Assembly (NCBI GenBank): GCA_012517755.1
Contig: JAAYUH010000057.1
Span: forward strand, 1 to 20,483
DNA from: a bacterium
GTDB lineage: Bacteria > Caldisericota > Caldisericia > B22-G15
Direction: 5' to 3'
Length of the DNA: 20,483 nucleotides
How positions within the stretch are numbered: position 1 is the stretch's first letter; each line of letters starts with the position of its first letter. The notes below the pieces were generated by a model, which searched no databases, was not told the origin of the DNA, and was given only the letters and a program-made list of their open reading frames with translations. Positions 7,986 to 14,397 of this stretch are shown piece by piece. A program made the position numbers and the translations under genes.

Positions 7986-9560
7986 TTATGGTTTCTGATA
8001 AACTGAAATCCACTCTGAAACTTTAACCAATTGTCCATTTTCGACTCTCATAAAGAACATAGAATATTTTCCTGATCTTTCATTTGGTCCATAACTTATA
8101 TCTTTTGCAACATATCCACTCCAACCATAGAAAGTTTCAAGAGCCCAAACTATAGAATCTCTTGTTGGATAAGGACCTGATCTTTTCAATGCTTCAACAA
8201 ATATTTCACCTGCAACAAAACCAGCAACAGCATAAGCGAACAAAAGTGGATTATCTTTTGGATAGTATTTTGTCCAGATTTCAAAGAATTTTTGAACTCC
8301 AGGATCATTTGGATTTGAAAAATCAACCCAACCTGTTATATATACATTTTCTGCTGCTTCACCAGCTGCTGCGACAATCCCAGCGTGTGAATATGGAAGG
8401 AACATTTTTTGTGTTAAACCCAATGATTTTGCTGTTTTTAAAATATTTGAAGCAATTGCACTATCTGTAGGTTCATAAACAATTAATGCTTCTGCCCCAC
8501 TTTGTTTTACTTTAAGAAGATATGATGTGAAATCTGTTTCAGTTCCAGGGAAAGGTGATTTTACAACAAGTTCTCCACCAAATCTACTGATACCTTGATC
8601 AACACCTATACTTCCTTCTCTTCCAGCATCATCATCACGATAAAGCAAGGCAATCTTATTCAATTTAAGGTCATCAACTATATATTTAACAAAGATTTGT
8701 CCTTCATTTGTATAGTTTGGTTGGACTGCAAAAACATATTTTTTTGGAGGAATAGCAAGGGCAGATACTCCAGAACCTTGGTATACAAATGGAACAGCTT
8801 TTTCATTCAGATAATCCATAACAGCAAGACAACCTGGCGTTCCAAGTCCTCCGACAATTGCAAATACTTTATCTTCTTCAACCATTTTTTTAACACCTGT
8901 TACTGTCAAAGCAGGATTAAATTGATCATCATAAGAAATAACTTTGATTTTTCTACCATATACACCACCTTGATCGTTTATCCAGTTAATGTAAGATAGA
9001 AGTCCATGATTAAATGGAGCACCAATTATTGCAACGGGTCCTGTTAAGGCTGAAAATGTACCAATTTTGATTTCATTTGTTGAAATTCCTGGCACTTCAT
9101 ATTTTGTCTTACTTCTAATATAGACAAGTTGTCTTTGTGGCTCCCAGTAAACAGAAAGACCTAATGCTTCTGAAATAAATCTTATTGGGACCATTGTTCT
9201 TCCTGATTTTATGTAAGGTGCTGCCTCAAGCTCATAACTCTTTCCATCAATAGTTGCTATTTTTGAACCAATTCTCAATTTAATAACTTTTGTGTCCTGT
9301 TTAATTGTAACTTCTCTTAAATTTCCATCCCAACCAACTTCTGCTCCAAAAGTTTCTGCTACAAGTCTTATAGGAACAAAGGTTCTACCAGAAATAATTT
9401 CTGGAGCAACATCCATCTGAAGTTGCATGCCATTCAAAACATAGCTCTTTAAACCAATTGTCAAAACGAGGAAGAATTCTTTTTGAGCTTGTGTCTTCTT
9501 TACACCTAAAAACCCAAAGATTAGGGTTAGGATTAAAAGTAAACTTAAAATTTTCTTCAT
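7986..9560 (-). CDS. LIV-type ABC transporter substrate-binding protein with two N-terminal stalk (copper amine oxidase N-like) repeats
   Basis: 524 aa, against about 370-400 for an ordinary LivK. Residues 1-25 form a signal peptide (MKK, hydrophobic core, cut near TQA-QK) with no lipobox cysteine. Residues about 30-150 hold two stalk repeats, each with the pattern AP.I.SGRT.VPIR...E..G..V.W (52-78 and 114-140). From about 161 a Peripla_BP_6 receptor domain begins (EIKIGTFSALTGPVAIIG), with the typical GVYGRKIKVISYDD and VFAIVGGLGTPG segments. The fold suggests a cell-surface or periplasmic receptor delivering ligand to LivHMGF; the stalk repeats may replace a lipid anchor by binding the envelope. 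GGAGG precedes the ATG. The ligand is not predictable. The neighbours (hydrolase, SDR, CoA-transferase, thiolase) make an organic acid likelier than an amino acid, an inference. Confidence 0.92.
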   Translation of the reverse strand: MKKILSLLLILTLIFGFLGVKKTQAQKEFFLVLTIGLKSYVLNGMQLQMDVAPEIISGRTFVPIRLVAETFGAEVGWDGNLREVTIKQDTKVIKLRIGSKIATIDGKSYELEAAPYIKSGRTMVPIRFISEALGLSVYWEPQRQLVYIRSKTKYEVPGISTNEIKIGTFSALTGPVAIIGAPFNHGLLSYINWINDQGGVYGRKIKVISYDDQFNPALTVTGVKKMVEEDKVFAIVGGLGTPGCLAVMDYLNEKAVPFVYQGSGVSALAIPPKKYVFAVQPNYTNEGQIFVKYIVDDLKLNKIALLYRDDDAGREGSIGVDQGISRFGGELVVKSPFPGTETDFTSYLLKVKQSGAEALIVYEPTDSAIASNILKTAKSLGLTQKMFLPYSHAGIVAAAGEAAENVYITGWVDFSNPNDPGVQKFFEIWTKYYPKDNPLLFAYAVAGFVAGEIFVEALKRSGPYPTRDSIVWALETFYGWSGYVAKDISYGPNERSGKYSMFFMRVENGQLVKVSEWISVYQKP

Positions 9561-9594
9561 TTTTACCTCCTATAAAAAATATAATTTAAAAAAT

Positions 9595-10338
9595 TTAAAC
9601 TACTAAGCCTCCATCAACATTTAAGATGACACCCGTTATAAAAGAGGCATCATCTGATGAGAGGAAAAGAATTGCTTTTGCTACTTCTTCTGTTTCACCC
9701 ATTCTACCAAGTGGTGTTCTTGAAACCATAAAATCAATAACTTTTTCTGGAACTTTTTCTGTCATTGGGGTTTTTATAAAACCTGGGGCAACTGCATTTA
9801 CTCTTATACCTTTTTTACTGAATTCTTTCGCCCATCCTTTTGTCAAACCTATAACTCCGGCTTTACTTGCTATATAATTTGTTTGTCCGATATTTCCATA
9901 TATTGCAACCACTGAAGCAACATTAATAATAACACCACTTCCATTTTCATACATATAAGGAATTACAGCCTTTGTACAGTTAAAAGTTCCAGTTAAATTA
10001 ATAGATATAACTTTATTCCAATCTTCAACTGACATTTTTGTAAGAAAGTTATCTCTTGTTATTCCAGCATTGTTAACAAGAACATCAATTTTCCCAAAAT
10101 CCTCAACAACTTTATTAACAGCATCTTGAACTATCTCAAAATCTGACACATCGACCTTATAGCCCTTGCAATTTCTTCCCCTACTTTTAATAGTATCTTC
10201 AACTTCTTTTAAACCTATCTCATTCATATCAAAAATTGCAACTTTTCCACCCTCTTCTGAAATAAGTAATGCTGTCTCTCTTCCTATACCACCAGCACCT
10301 CCAGTAATAATTACAACTTTATCCCTGAATCTCTCCAT
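9595..10338 (-). CDS. Short-chain dehydrogenase/reductase, FabG/acetoacetyl-CoA reductase-like
   Basis: 247 aa, classical SDR. The dinucleotide-binding TGGAGGIG is at 12-19, NNAG at 89-92, and the catalytic tetrad is N114, S142, Y155 and K159 (YIASK). The C-terminal PLGRMGETEEVAKAILFLSSDDASFITG is the FabG signature region. D37 at the end of strand 2 (AIFDMN) normally selects NAD(H) over NADP(H), so an oxidative, catabolic role such as 3-hydroxyacyl or 3-hydroxybutyrate oxidation fits better than fatty-acid synthesis. This is an inference, and true FabG function is not excluded. It lies 9 nt from the KAS III-like gene upstream and 34 nt before the binding-protein gene, with AAGGTG as ribosome binding site. 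Confidence 0.9.
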   Translation of the reverse strand: MERFRDKVVIITGGAGGIGRETALLISEEGGKVAIFDMNEIGLKEVEDTIKSRGRNCKGYKVDVSDFEIVQDAVNKVVEDFGKIDVLVNNAGITRDNFLTKMSVEDWNKVISINLTGTFNCTKAVIPYMYENGSGVIINVASVVAIYGNIGQTNYIASKAGVIGLTKGWAKEFSKKGIRVNAVAPGFIKTPMTEKVPEKVIDFMVSRTPLGRMGETEEVAKAILFLSSDDASFITGVILNVDGGLVV

Positions 10339-10347
10339 AATTACACC

Positions 10348-11337
10348 TTATACCCATTTAAATATTGCTGAACTCATCACATATCCAACACCTGAAGTGC
10401 AAAGAGCTATTAGATCGCCCTTTTTAATTTTTCCCTCTCTTATGGCATCATCTAAAGCCATAAAAGCACAAGCAGAACCTGTGTATCCATACTTATGCAT
10501 AATATAGTGAGTTTTCTCCATAGGAAGTCCTAAAACTTCCATTGATTTCTGAATATCTACTAATCTCACTTGTGTAAAAATAACCAAATCAAGATCTTCA
10601 ACCTTATATTCTGTTTTCGCTAAAGATTTTCTAATAACATTAGGCCAATTACCATAATTAACATCTTCTGGGTATTTATGAAAATTAGGATGAAATCTTA
10701 AAAGATGCTCTTTCTTTTCAACCATCTCTTTTGTGATCGGGTATTTTGTTCCTACGTATATACCATATGAATCCCAATACTGTCCATCAGAAACAATTGA
10801 TGAAGCAATATAACCAGGTTCATCAGACTTTGTAAGAATTAACGCAGAAGCACCATCACCAAGCATTGGTGCTAAGATTTTATTATCCCAATCTATCCAT
10901 TTGGACATAGCGTAAGGTGCAACTATAAGAACATTGTTAATAGTTTCATCAAACATAATATGCTGAGCACCTATACTCATCCCAATAACAGCATCAGCAC
11001 ATGCTGCATTTAAATCAAAAGCCCCAGCATTTTTTGCACCAAGTTTGTAAGCAATAGTAGGTGAAGTAGGAGGAGTAACATAATCGGGTGCATCGGTTGT
11101 CATAATTAACAAATCAATTTCTTCTGGTTTTATATTTGCTTTTTTAAGAGCATCTTCGGCTGCTTTAATAGCAAGATCAGAAGCGCTTTCATTTTCTGCT
11201 GCAATATGGCGCAGTTCAACACCTGAAAGATATAAGCTTACATCAAAGCCATATCTTTTTGAAAGTTCCTCGTTCGTGATTATTTTTTCAGGTAAATACA
11301 TACCTGTTGCTAAAATTTTTGCAAATCTTTCTCTCAT
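10348..11337 (-). CDS. KAS III (FabH)-like thiolase-fold protein with altered catalytic triad
   Basis: 329 aa, the same length and layout as FabH. C113 in AFDLNAACADAV corresponds to the FabH nucleophile, and GDGASALIL (160-168) and the C-terminal GSACAFMALDDAIREGKIKKGDL segment are family features. The two residues that drive malonyl decarboxylation in FabH are changed: the PHQAN histidine is T255 in VIFTQVRL, and the GNT asparagine is Y285 in KYGYTGSA. A standard decarboxylating condensation is therefore unlikely. It may be an acyl-CoA-handling, acyl-transferring or non-decarboxylating enzyme. I have an unverified memory of similar FTQ/GYTGSA sequences annotated only as ketoacyl-ACP synthase III. 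The start at 11337 is preceded by GGAGG. It sits between the hydrolase and the SDR with 9-nt gaps on both sides, so it is tightly cotranscribed. Confidence 0.83.
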   Translation of the reverse strand: MRERFAKILATGMYLPEKIITNEELSKRYGFDVSLYLSGVELRHIAAENESASDLAIKAAEDALKKANIKPEEIDLLIMTTDAPDYVTPPTSPTIAYKLGAKNAGAFDLNAACADAVIGMSIGAQHIMFDETINNVLIVAPYAMSKWIDWDNKILAPMLGDGASALILTKSDEPGYIASSIVSDGQYWDSYGIYVGTKYPITKEMVEKKEHLLRFHPNFHKYPEDVNYGNWPNVIRKSLAKTEYKVEDLDLVIFTQVRLVDIQKSMEVLGLPMEKTHYIMHKYGYTGSACAFMALDDAIREGKIKKGDLIALCTSGVGYVMSSAIFKWV

Positions 11338-11346
11338 TTTACCTCC

Positions 11347-12411
11347 TTATACCTTTTCTTTTATAAATTTTTTTAAAAGAGTGTTGAATTCATCAAATTT
11401 CTCAATATGGGGTGCATGAGCAGAGTCTTTTATAACCTCTTCATAAAATTGTCCACCATTTTCTCTATATTTATTAAGAATAAATCTTGTTTGAGTTACC
11501 ATCGGTTGAGGTGGGTAAACATTTTCACCAGGATAGTTTGGTATGATACCAAGTTTCCCAAGATACCCAAAATCCATTAGAGAGTTATCAGAAACAACAA
11601 GATCTGAATCACCTCTTACCCAAAGAATAGGAGGTTTTGGATTAATATCAACAATTTCAATTAGATTTAGATATTTTGGTGACATTGCATTAACAGGTCC
11701 ATATTTTCCGGGTGCTACATATGGCCAATTTTTTGAAGGAATAAAATCTCCAGGATATCTATCGTCTCCAATCTTTTCAAGAAGTGAAGATTTTAAATAA
11801 TCTAACTCCCTTTTTGCTCTGAAAGGTGGCTTATAATAAAAGTTATTTATTACATTCAGTGGAGAATTTGAATCTGATTCAGTTAAATCATGTTCTTTAA
11901 TCCTTTTTACAAAATCTGGGTTCACAGTTCCACCGCCAGAGCCAGCATAATCATCCCAACAAGGTGTTCCCTTATAATCTTTAGTTCCACCAAAACCAAA
12001 AGGAGAAATAGGATCAATAATTGTGAGGCTTTGTACTCTTTGAGGATTGTCAATAAGAAATTGCATTGAAACACCACCACCAAGAGACCAACCTACCAAA
12101 TGTATTTTTTTGAGATTAAGTGCATCAAGAAGTGCTTTTAAATCATCTGACCAATCTCTTAATCCTCTTGTTGCATCAATAATTTTATCTTCTGTAAGAC
12201 CATAACCTCTTAAATCTGGTGCAATACAATAAAAGTCATTCTCAAATTCAACCATTGTTTCTTCAAAATATGTGCCACTTGTGAGATTGCCATGGATAAA
12301 AACTATTTGATTCCCTTGAATTTTAGTAGTAAATCGGGTAAAAATTTTAATTCTGGAAGTTTCTATAAACTTACCTTCGACACCTTCTAATATTTTTGGT
12401 AGATCATCCAT
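11347..12411 (-). CDS. Alpha/beta hydrolase, first gene of the transporter operon
   Basis: 354 aa from the ATG at 12411, chosen because AAAGGAGG stands just upstream. A longer in-frame start at 12450 would run through the operator and promoter region and is rejected. The oxyanion-hole motif is VFIHGNLTSG (about 37-46), the nucleophile S109 in GWSLGGG, the acid D268 in RGDSDLVV, and the base H332 in KDSAHAPHIE, giving a complete Ser-Asp-His triad. A long cap region between about 140 and 255 (YAGSGGGTVNPDF... to ...PYVAPGKYGPVNAMS) makes it larger than simple esterases. There is no signal peptide, so it acts in the cytoplasm, probably on an imported ester, lactone, thioester or short hydroxyacid oligomer. 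The substrate is unknown. Confidence 0.88.
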   Translation of the reverse strand: MDDLPKILEGVEGKFIETSRIKIFTRFTTKIQGNQIVFIHGNLTSGTYFEETMVEFENDFYCIAPDLRGYGLTEDKIIDATRGLRDWSDDLKALLDALNLKKIHLVGWSLGGGVSMQFLIDNPQRVQSLTIIDPISPFGFGGTKDYKGTPCWDDYAGSGGGTVNPDFVKRIKEHDLTESDSNSPLNVINNFYYKPPFRAKRELDYLKSSLLEKIGDDRYPGDFIPSKNWPYVAPGKYGPVNAMSPKYLNLIEIVDINPKPPILWVRGDSDLVVSDNSLMDFGYLGKLGIIPNYPGENVYPPQPMVTQTRFILNKYRENGGQFYEEVIKDSAHAPHIEKFDEFNTLLKKFIKEKV

Positions 12412-12423
12412 GTCTACCTCCTT

Positions 12424-12454
12424 TAATTTGATAGGTGAATCACCTATCAAATTA
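12424..12454. promoter_or_regulatory. Operator-like palindrome O1 at the operon start
   Basis: A perfect 31-nt palindrome with 15-nt arms centred on 12439, core GATAGGTGA-A-TCACCTATC (12430-12448). It covers the expected transcription start and touches the -10 box of the minus-strand promoter, and lies just upstream of the hydrolase ribosome binding site. A second copy of the core is at 12477-12495. This is the position of a repressor site; the tandem TetR protein encoded in the operon is the obvious candidate binder. Confidence 0.82.
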
Positions 12455-12478
12455 TATTATAAAAATTTAAATTGTCAA
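12451..12478 (-). promoter_or_regulatory. Consensus sigma70-type promoter of the transporter/catabolic operon
   Basis: On the minus strand TTGACA (12478-12473) and TATAAT (12456-12451) are separated by 16 nt. Both hexamers match consensus exactly. Transcription would begin near 12444, inside palindrome O1, and the first gene starts at 12411. Such a strong promoter bracketed by operators implies tight repression and high induced expression. Confidence 0.83.
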
Positions 12479-12495
12479 TAGGTGAATCACCTGTT
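12477..12495. promoter_or_regulatory. Operator-like palindrome O2 upstream of the promoter
   Basis: Second copy of the operator: AATAGGTGA-A-TCACCTGTT centred on 12486, 9-nt arms with one mismatch. The inner 13 bases AGGTGAATCACCT are identical to O1. The centre-to-centre distance is 47 bp, about four and a half helical turns. Its edge overlaps the first bases of the -35 box. Confidence 0.78.
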
Positions 12496-12650
12496 AAATA
12501 TATTAAAATCAGATGTTGAATTTTGCTTTCATATCATATGTTATTTCAAGTTTTTATTAGAGTTTCAACTCTTATCAGTTTACAAAAATAGAGTATCTGT
12601 TTTTGAAAAATGATAGCAAAACTTTGATTTAAATTTTGTATTAAAATATT
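12496..12650. other. Intergenic stretch between the operon promoter and the TPR gene
   Basis: Very AT-rich. It contains one short isolated palindrome, AGAGTT-TC-AACTCT, at 12559-12572. A weak hairpin (CAAAATTT/AAAGTTTTG with one wobble, about 12617-12638) might serve the TPR gene as a 3' end signal, but it has no clear T-run. No gene or RNA is recognised. Confidence 0.4.
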
Positions 12651-13271
12651 TTATAAATTATTTAAAATTTTTTCAATTTCAATAATTTTCTCAGGATTAC
12701 CAATTTCAGTAAATAAATTTTTCGATAAAATCAACCTTCTTTTTTCCTCTTCTTTATTCTCTGAAACAATAACTGCTAAATATGATAGTAATTCAGCAAA
12801 TTTTGCCTCTTGCTTCACTGCAATTTTATACTCATTGTATGCTTCATCATATCTTTGCAGATAATCAAGCAAATTTCCAAGATTATAATGAGTAACAGCA
12901 TATTCAGGATTTAGTTTTAAAGCTTTTCTGTATTCTTTCTCTGCTTCTTCATACTTTTTTAATTTATAAAACAGCAAACCAAGGTTATTATGTGTTTCAT
13001 ATGAATCAGGATTAATTTTTAATGCTTTTTGATATTCTTTTTCAGCCTCTTCATATTCTTCTAAATCTTGTAATATATCGCCAAATTTATTGTGAAGTTT
13101 ATAATCATCTGGATTTAATTTTAACTTCTCTCTTAATTTTCCCTCTTCTTCTTTTTCTTTTATCAAATCTTCTATAATAAAATTGATATTTAATTTAATA
13201 TTATTTTCTTCAAGAATTTTTTCTGCATTTCTTAAATCTTTAATCCTTTTATAAAAATTCAAATCATTCAT
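12651..13271 (-). CDS. TPR-repeat protein
   Basis: 206 aa, no signal peptide or membrane segment. Three consecutive 34-residue TPR units are clear at about 57-90, 91-124 and 125-158; the pattern is (N/H)..LG..L....(K/E)YEEAEKEY.KAL..NP. The N-terminus is a lysine/glutamate-rich helix and the C-terminal 40 residues are a charged helical cap. TPR domains mediate protein-protein contact, and the partner is unknown. No Shine-Dalgarno at a usable distance precedes the ATG. A TATAAT box lies only 9 nt upstream (13281-13286), so the message may be leaderless; TTG at codon 4 (spaced 8 nt from AGGA) is an alternative start. It is probably its own transcription unit, separate from the big operon. Confidence 0.82.
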   Translation of the reverse strand: MNDLNFYKRIKDLRNAEKILEENNIKLNINFIIEDLIKEKEEEGKLREKLKLNPDDYKLHNKFGDILQDLEEYEEAEKEYQKALKINPDSYETHNNLGLLFYKLKKYEEAEKEYRKALKLNPEYAVTHYNLGNLLDYLQRYDEAYNEYKIAVKQEAKFAELLSYLAVIVSENKEEEKRRLILSKNLFTEIGNPEKIIEIEKILNNL

Positions 13272-13280
13272 CCTATTTTA

Positions 13281-13286
13281 ATTATA
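13281..13286 (-). promoter_or_regulatory. -10 box very close to the TPR gene start
   Basis: TATAAT on the minus strand, with 9 nt between the box and the ATG at 13271. Initiation 6-8 nt downstream would put the 5' end at or next to the start codon. No clear -35 hexamer is visible at 16-18 nt. Confidence 0.45.
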
Positions 13287-13350
13287 TAATAAATAATAGG
13301 TTAGTTCTTGTAATAATACATTTTATTAATTTACATGCAAAATTCAAGAC

Positions 13351-13362
13351 CTGACACCAAAA
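13351..13362. repeat. Partial second copy of the GACACC repeat
   Basis: CTGACACCAAAA, identical over 12 nt to the reverse complement of 204-215 around the palindrome at 207-221. The other arm here is degenerate (GACC in place of GTGTC). It sits a few bases downstream of the amidase stop codon. Confidence 0.45.
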
Positions 13363-13365
13363 ATT

Positions 13366-13968
13366 TCATTTTAAGTTCGCAATTTCTAAATCATAAAAGT
13401 TTTTCAACACAGTAAGAAAAGTCCCCATATCAATCCCTTCATCATATTTATCTTCGCTTTTTATCCAACCTCTCTTTTCAGCAAAAATAAGGGAATCTTT
13501 TTTCCATTCATCATTAACATTTGAAACTACTTTTTTCTTAAGTTCTTCAAATGGAAAGTTTTTTCCGGGACAACTTGTATTTACAATTTCACTGTGTTTT
13601 AAAATTTTTTCATATTTAATATTAAATCTTTTAACCAAATCTGAAATCATAAGAACTCCTAAATCAAACTGTTTTTTATCAAGAAGCTCTTCATCGAAAT
13701 TTCCGAAGAATGTAACTGCAATACTTTTAAAATTTATATTGTCATCTCCTGAATGAAAGCAGGGATGTTCGATTGAATTTCCATTAAAAACTCTTATATC
13801 CCTTGATATTCCAAAATGATAATCAGCAACATACCAGTGAAATCTATCTTTATATTTTATTTGATGTAATTTCTTAATACTTTCCCAAACAAGAAATGAA
13901 TTATCATCACTGTTTTTTATACCAGTGTGATGAATAACAATATACTCTTTCTTAAGTAATTCTATCAA
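13366..13968 (-). CDS. N-acetylmuramoyl-L-alanine amidase (amidase_2/PGRP fold), cytoplasmic, endolysin-like
   Basis: 200 aa. The amidase_2 domain spans about 8-148: IHHTG (12-16) gives the first zinc ligand (H13), and H125 in LKHSEI and C133 in TSCPGKNFP give the others, matching the H-H-C zinc site of T7 lysozyme. HWYVADYHFGISRD (44-57) and CFHSGDDNINFKSIAVTFFGNFDE (70-93) are family core strands. The tail (about 155-195, SLIFAEKRGWIKSEDKYDEGIDMGTFLTVLKNFYD) resembles the short SLH-like tail often found on phage and prophage amidases. There is no signal peptide, so it needs lysis, a holin, or a role in peptide recycling. The start is TTG at 13968, whose TTGA overlaps the TGA of the upstream 54-aa gene, so translation is coupled. 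Confidence 0.88.
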   Translation of the reverse strand: MIELLKKEYIVIHHTGIKNSDDNSFLVWESIKKLHQIKYKDRFHWYVADYHFGISRDIRVFNGNSIEHPCFHSGDDNINFKSIAVTFFGNFDEELLDKKQFDLGVLMISDLVKRFNIKYEKILKHSEIVNTSCPGKNFPFEELKKKVVSNVNDEWKKDSLIFAEKRGWIKSEDKYDEGIDMGTFLTVLKNFYDLEIANLK

Positions 13969-14129
13969 ATTTCTTTCATCTCCCTAACTTTTTTTACTAA
14001 ACTAATTGATCTTTCAACCTTGTCATACTTTTTCTCTGATAATGAAACGATTTTCACATAAAGAAGTTCTTTATCTGTTTTATAAAAAACTTTAGCAAGT
14101 TTCCTATAAATAACTTCTTTATCTTTCAC
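13965..14129 (-). CDS. Small basic protein of 54 aa, coupled to the amidase gene
   Basis: This short gene starts at GTG 14129, 8 nt after a perfect AAAGGAGG, and a consensus promoter lies just upstream (14167-14194). The product begins MKDKEVIYRKLAKVFY and ends VKKVREMKEI. It is lysine-rich, predicted mostly helical, with no membrane span, so it is not a holin. Its stop overlaps the amidase start as TTGA, a typical coupled pair. I do not recognise a family. It might be an amidase partner, a regulator, or a small DNA- or RNA-binding protein. Confidence 0.75.
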   Translation of the reverse strand: MKDKEVIYRKLAKVFYKTDKELLYVKIVSLSEKKYDKVERSISLVKKVREMKEI

Positions 14130-14166
14130 AAAATCTTCCTCCTTTTATATATAAATTACTTTATTT

Positions 14167-14194
14167 ATTATAACAATAAACTATAATTTGTCAA
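14167..14194 (-). promoter_or_regulatory. Consensus promoter of the 54-aa protein/amidase operon
   Basis: TTGACA (14194-14189) and TATAAT (14172-14167) on the minus strand, spacing 16, both exact consensus. A 7-nt inverted repeat, TAACAAT (14171-14177) and ATTGTTA (14199-14205), brackets the spacer and -35 box and could be a regulator site, though in such AT-rich DNA it may be chance. Confidence 0.8.
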
Positions 14195-14233
14195 GATAAT
14201 TGTTAAGAGGTCTCTGAAAAAATCATCCAAACT

Positions 14234-14397
14234 CTCATTCCTGAGGAAGTAGGAAACCATATTATCGATGAAAAGAATAGATTCACATTTACACGGGAAT
14301 GACAATGAATAGTTATAGCTACTTTCGCTGAAATCTATATTTTCAATGGAAATACTGGATTTCCATTTTACCCGTCTTCGCGAGGACGAGAATGATA
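14234..14397. repeat. Cluster of three degenerate REP-like GTCATTCC...GGAATCC repeats
   Basis: Copy A (14234-14258) reads CTCATTCCTGAGGAAGTAGG and resembles GTCATTCCTGCGAAGGCAGG-type elements. Copy B (14279-14308) is inverted: AGATTCACATTTACACGGG then AATGACAATGA. Copy C (14351-14397) is also inverted and contains CTGGATTTCC, CCCGTCTTCGCGAGGACGAG and AATGATAA. The ancestral type is the widespread 'GTCATTCCCGCGAA..GCGGGAATCCAG' dispersed repeat. All three copies are diverged. Copy C is locally much richer in G+C than its surroundings. The cluster ends where the readable part of the XRE-S24 repressor begins, so it probably replaced the gene's 5' end. Confidence 0.65.

Noticed and set aside
8595..8999. 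Plus-strand 134-codon open frame opposite the binding-protein gene
   Set aside because: Antisense shadow of a gene with two recognised domains; composition is Ile/Phe/Cys-rich with no motif.
12411..12450. A longer hydrolase start at 12450
   Set aside because: It would translate the operator and begin upstream of the probable transcription start near 12444. The ATG at 12411 has a perfect RBS.
12559..12572. AGAGTT-TC-AACTCT palindrome, which recalls part of a CRISPR repeat
   Set aside because: It occurs once, with no repeated unit or spacer pattern and no cas gene nearby.
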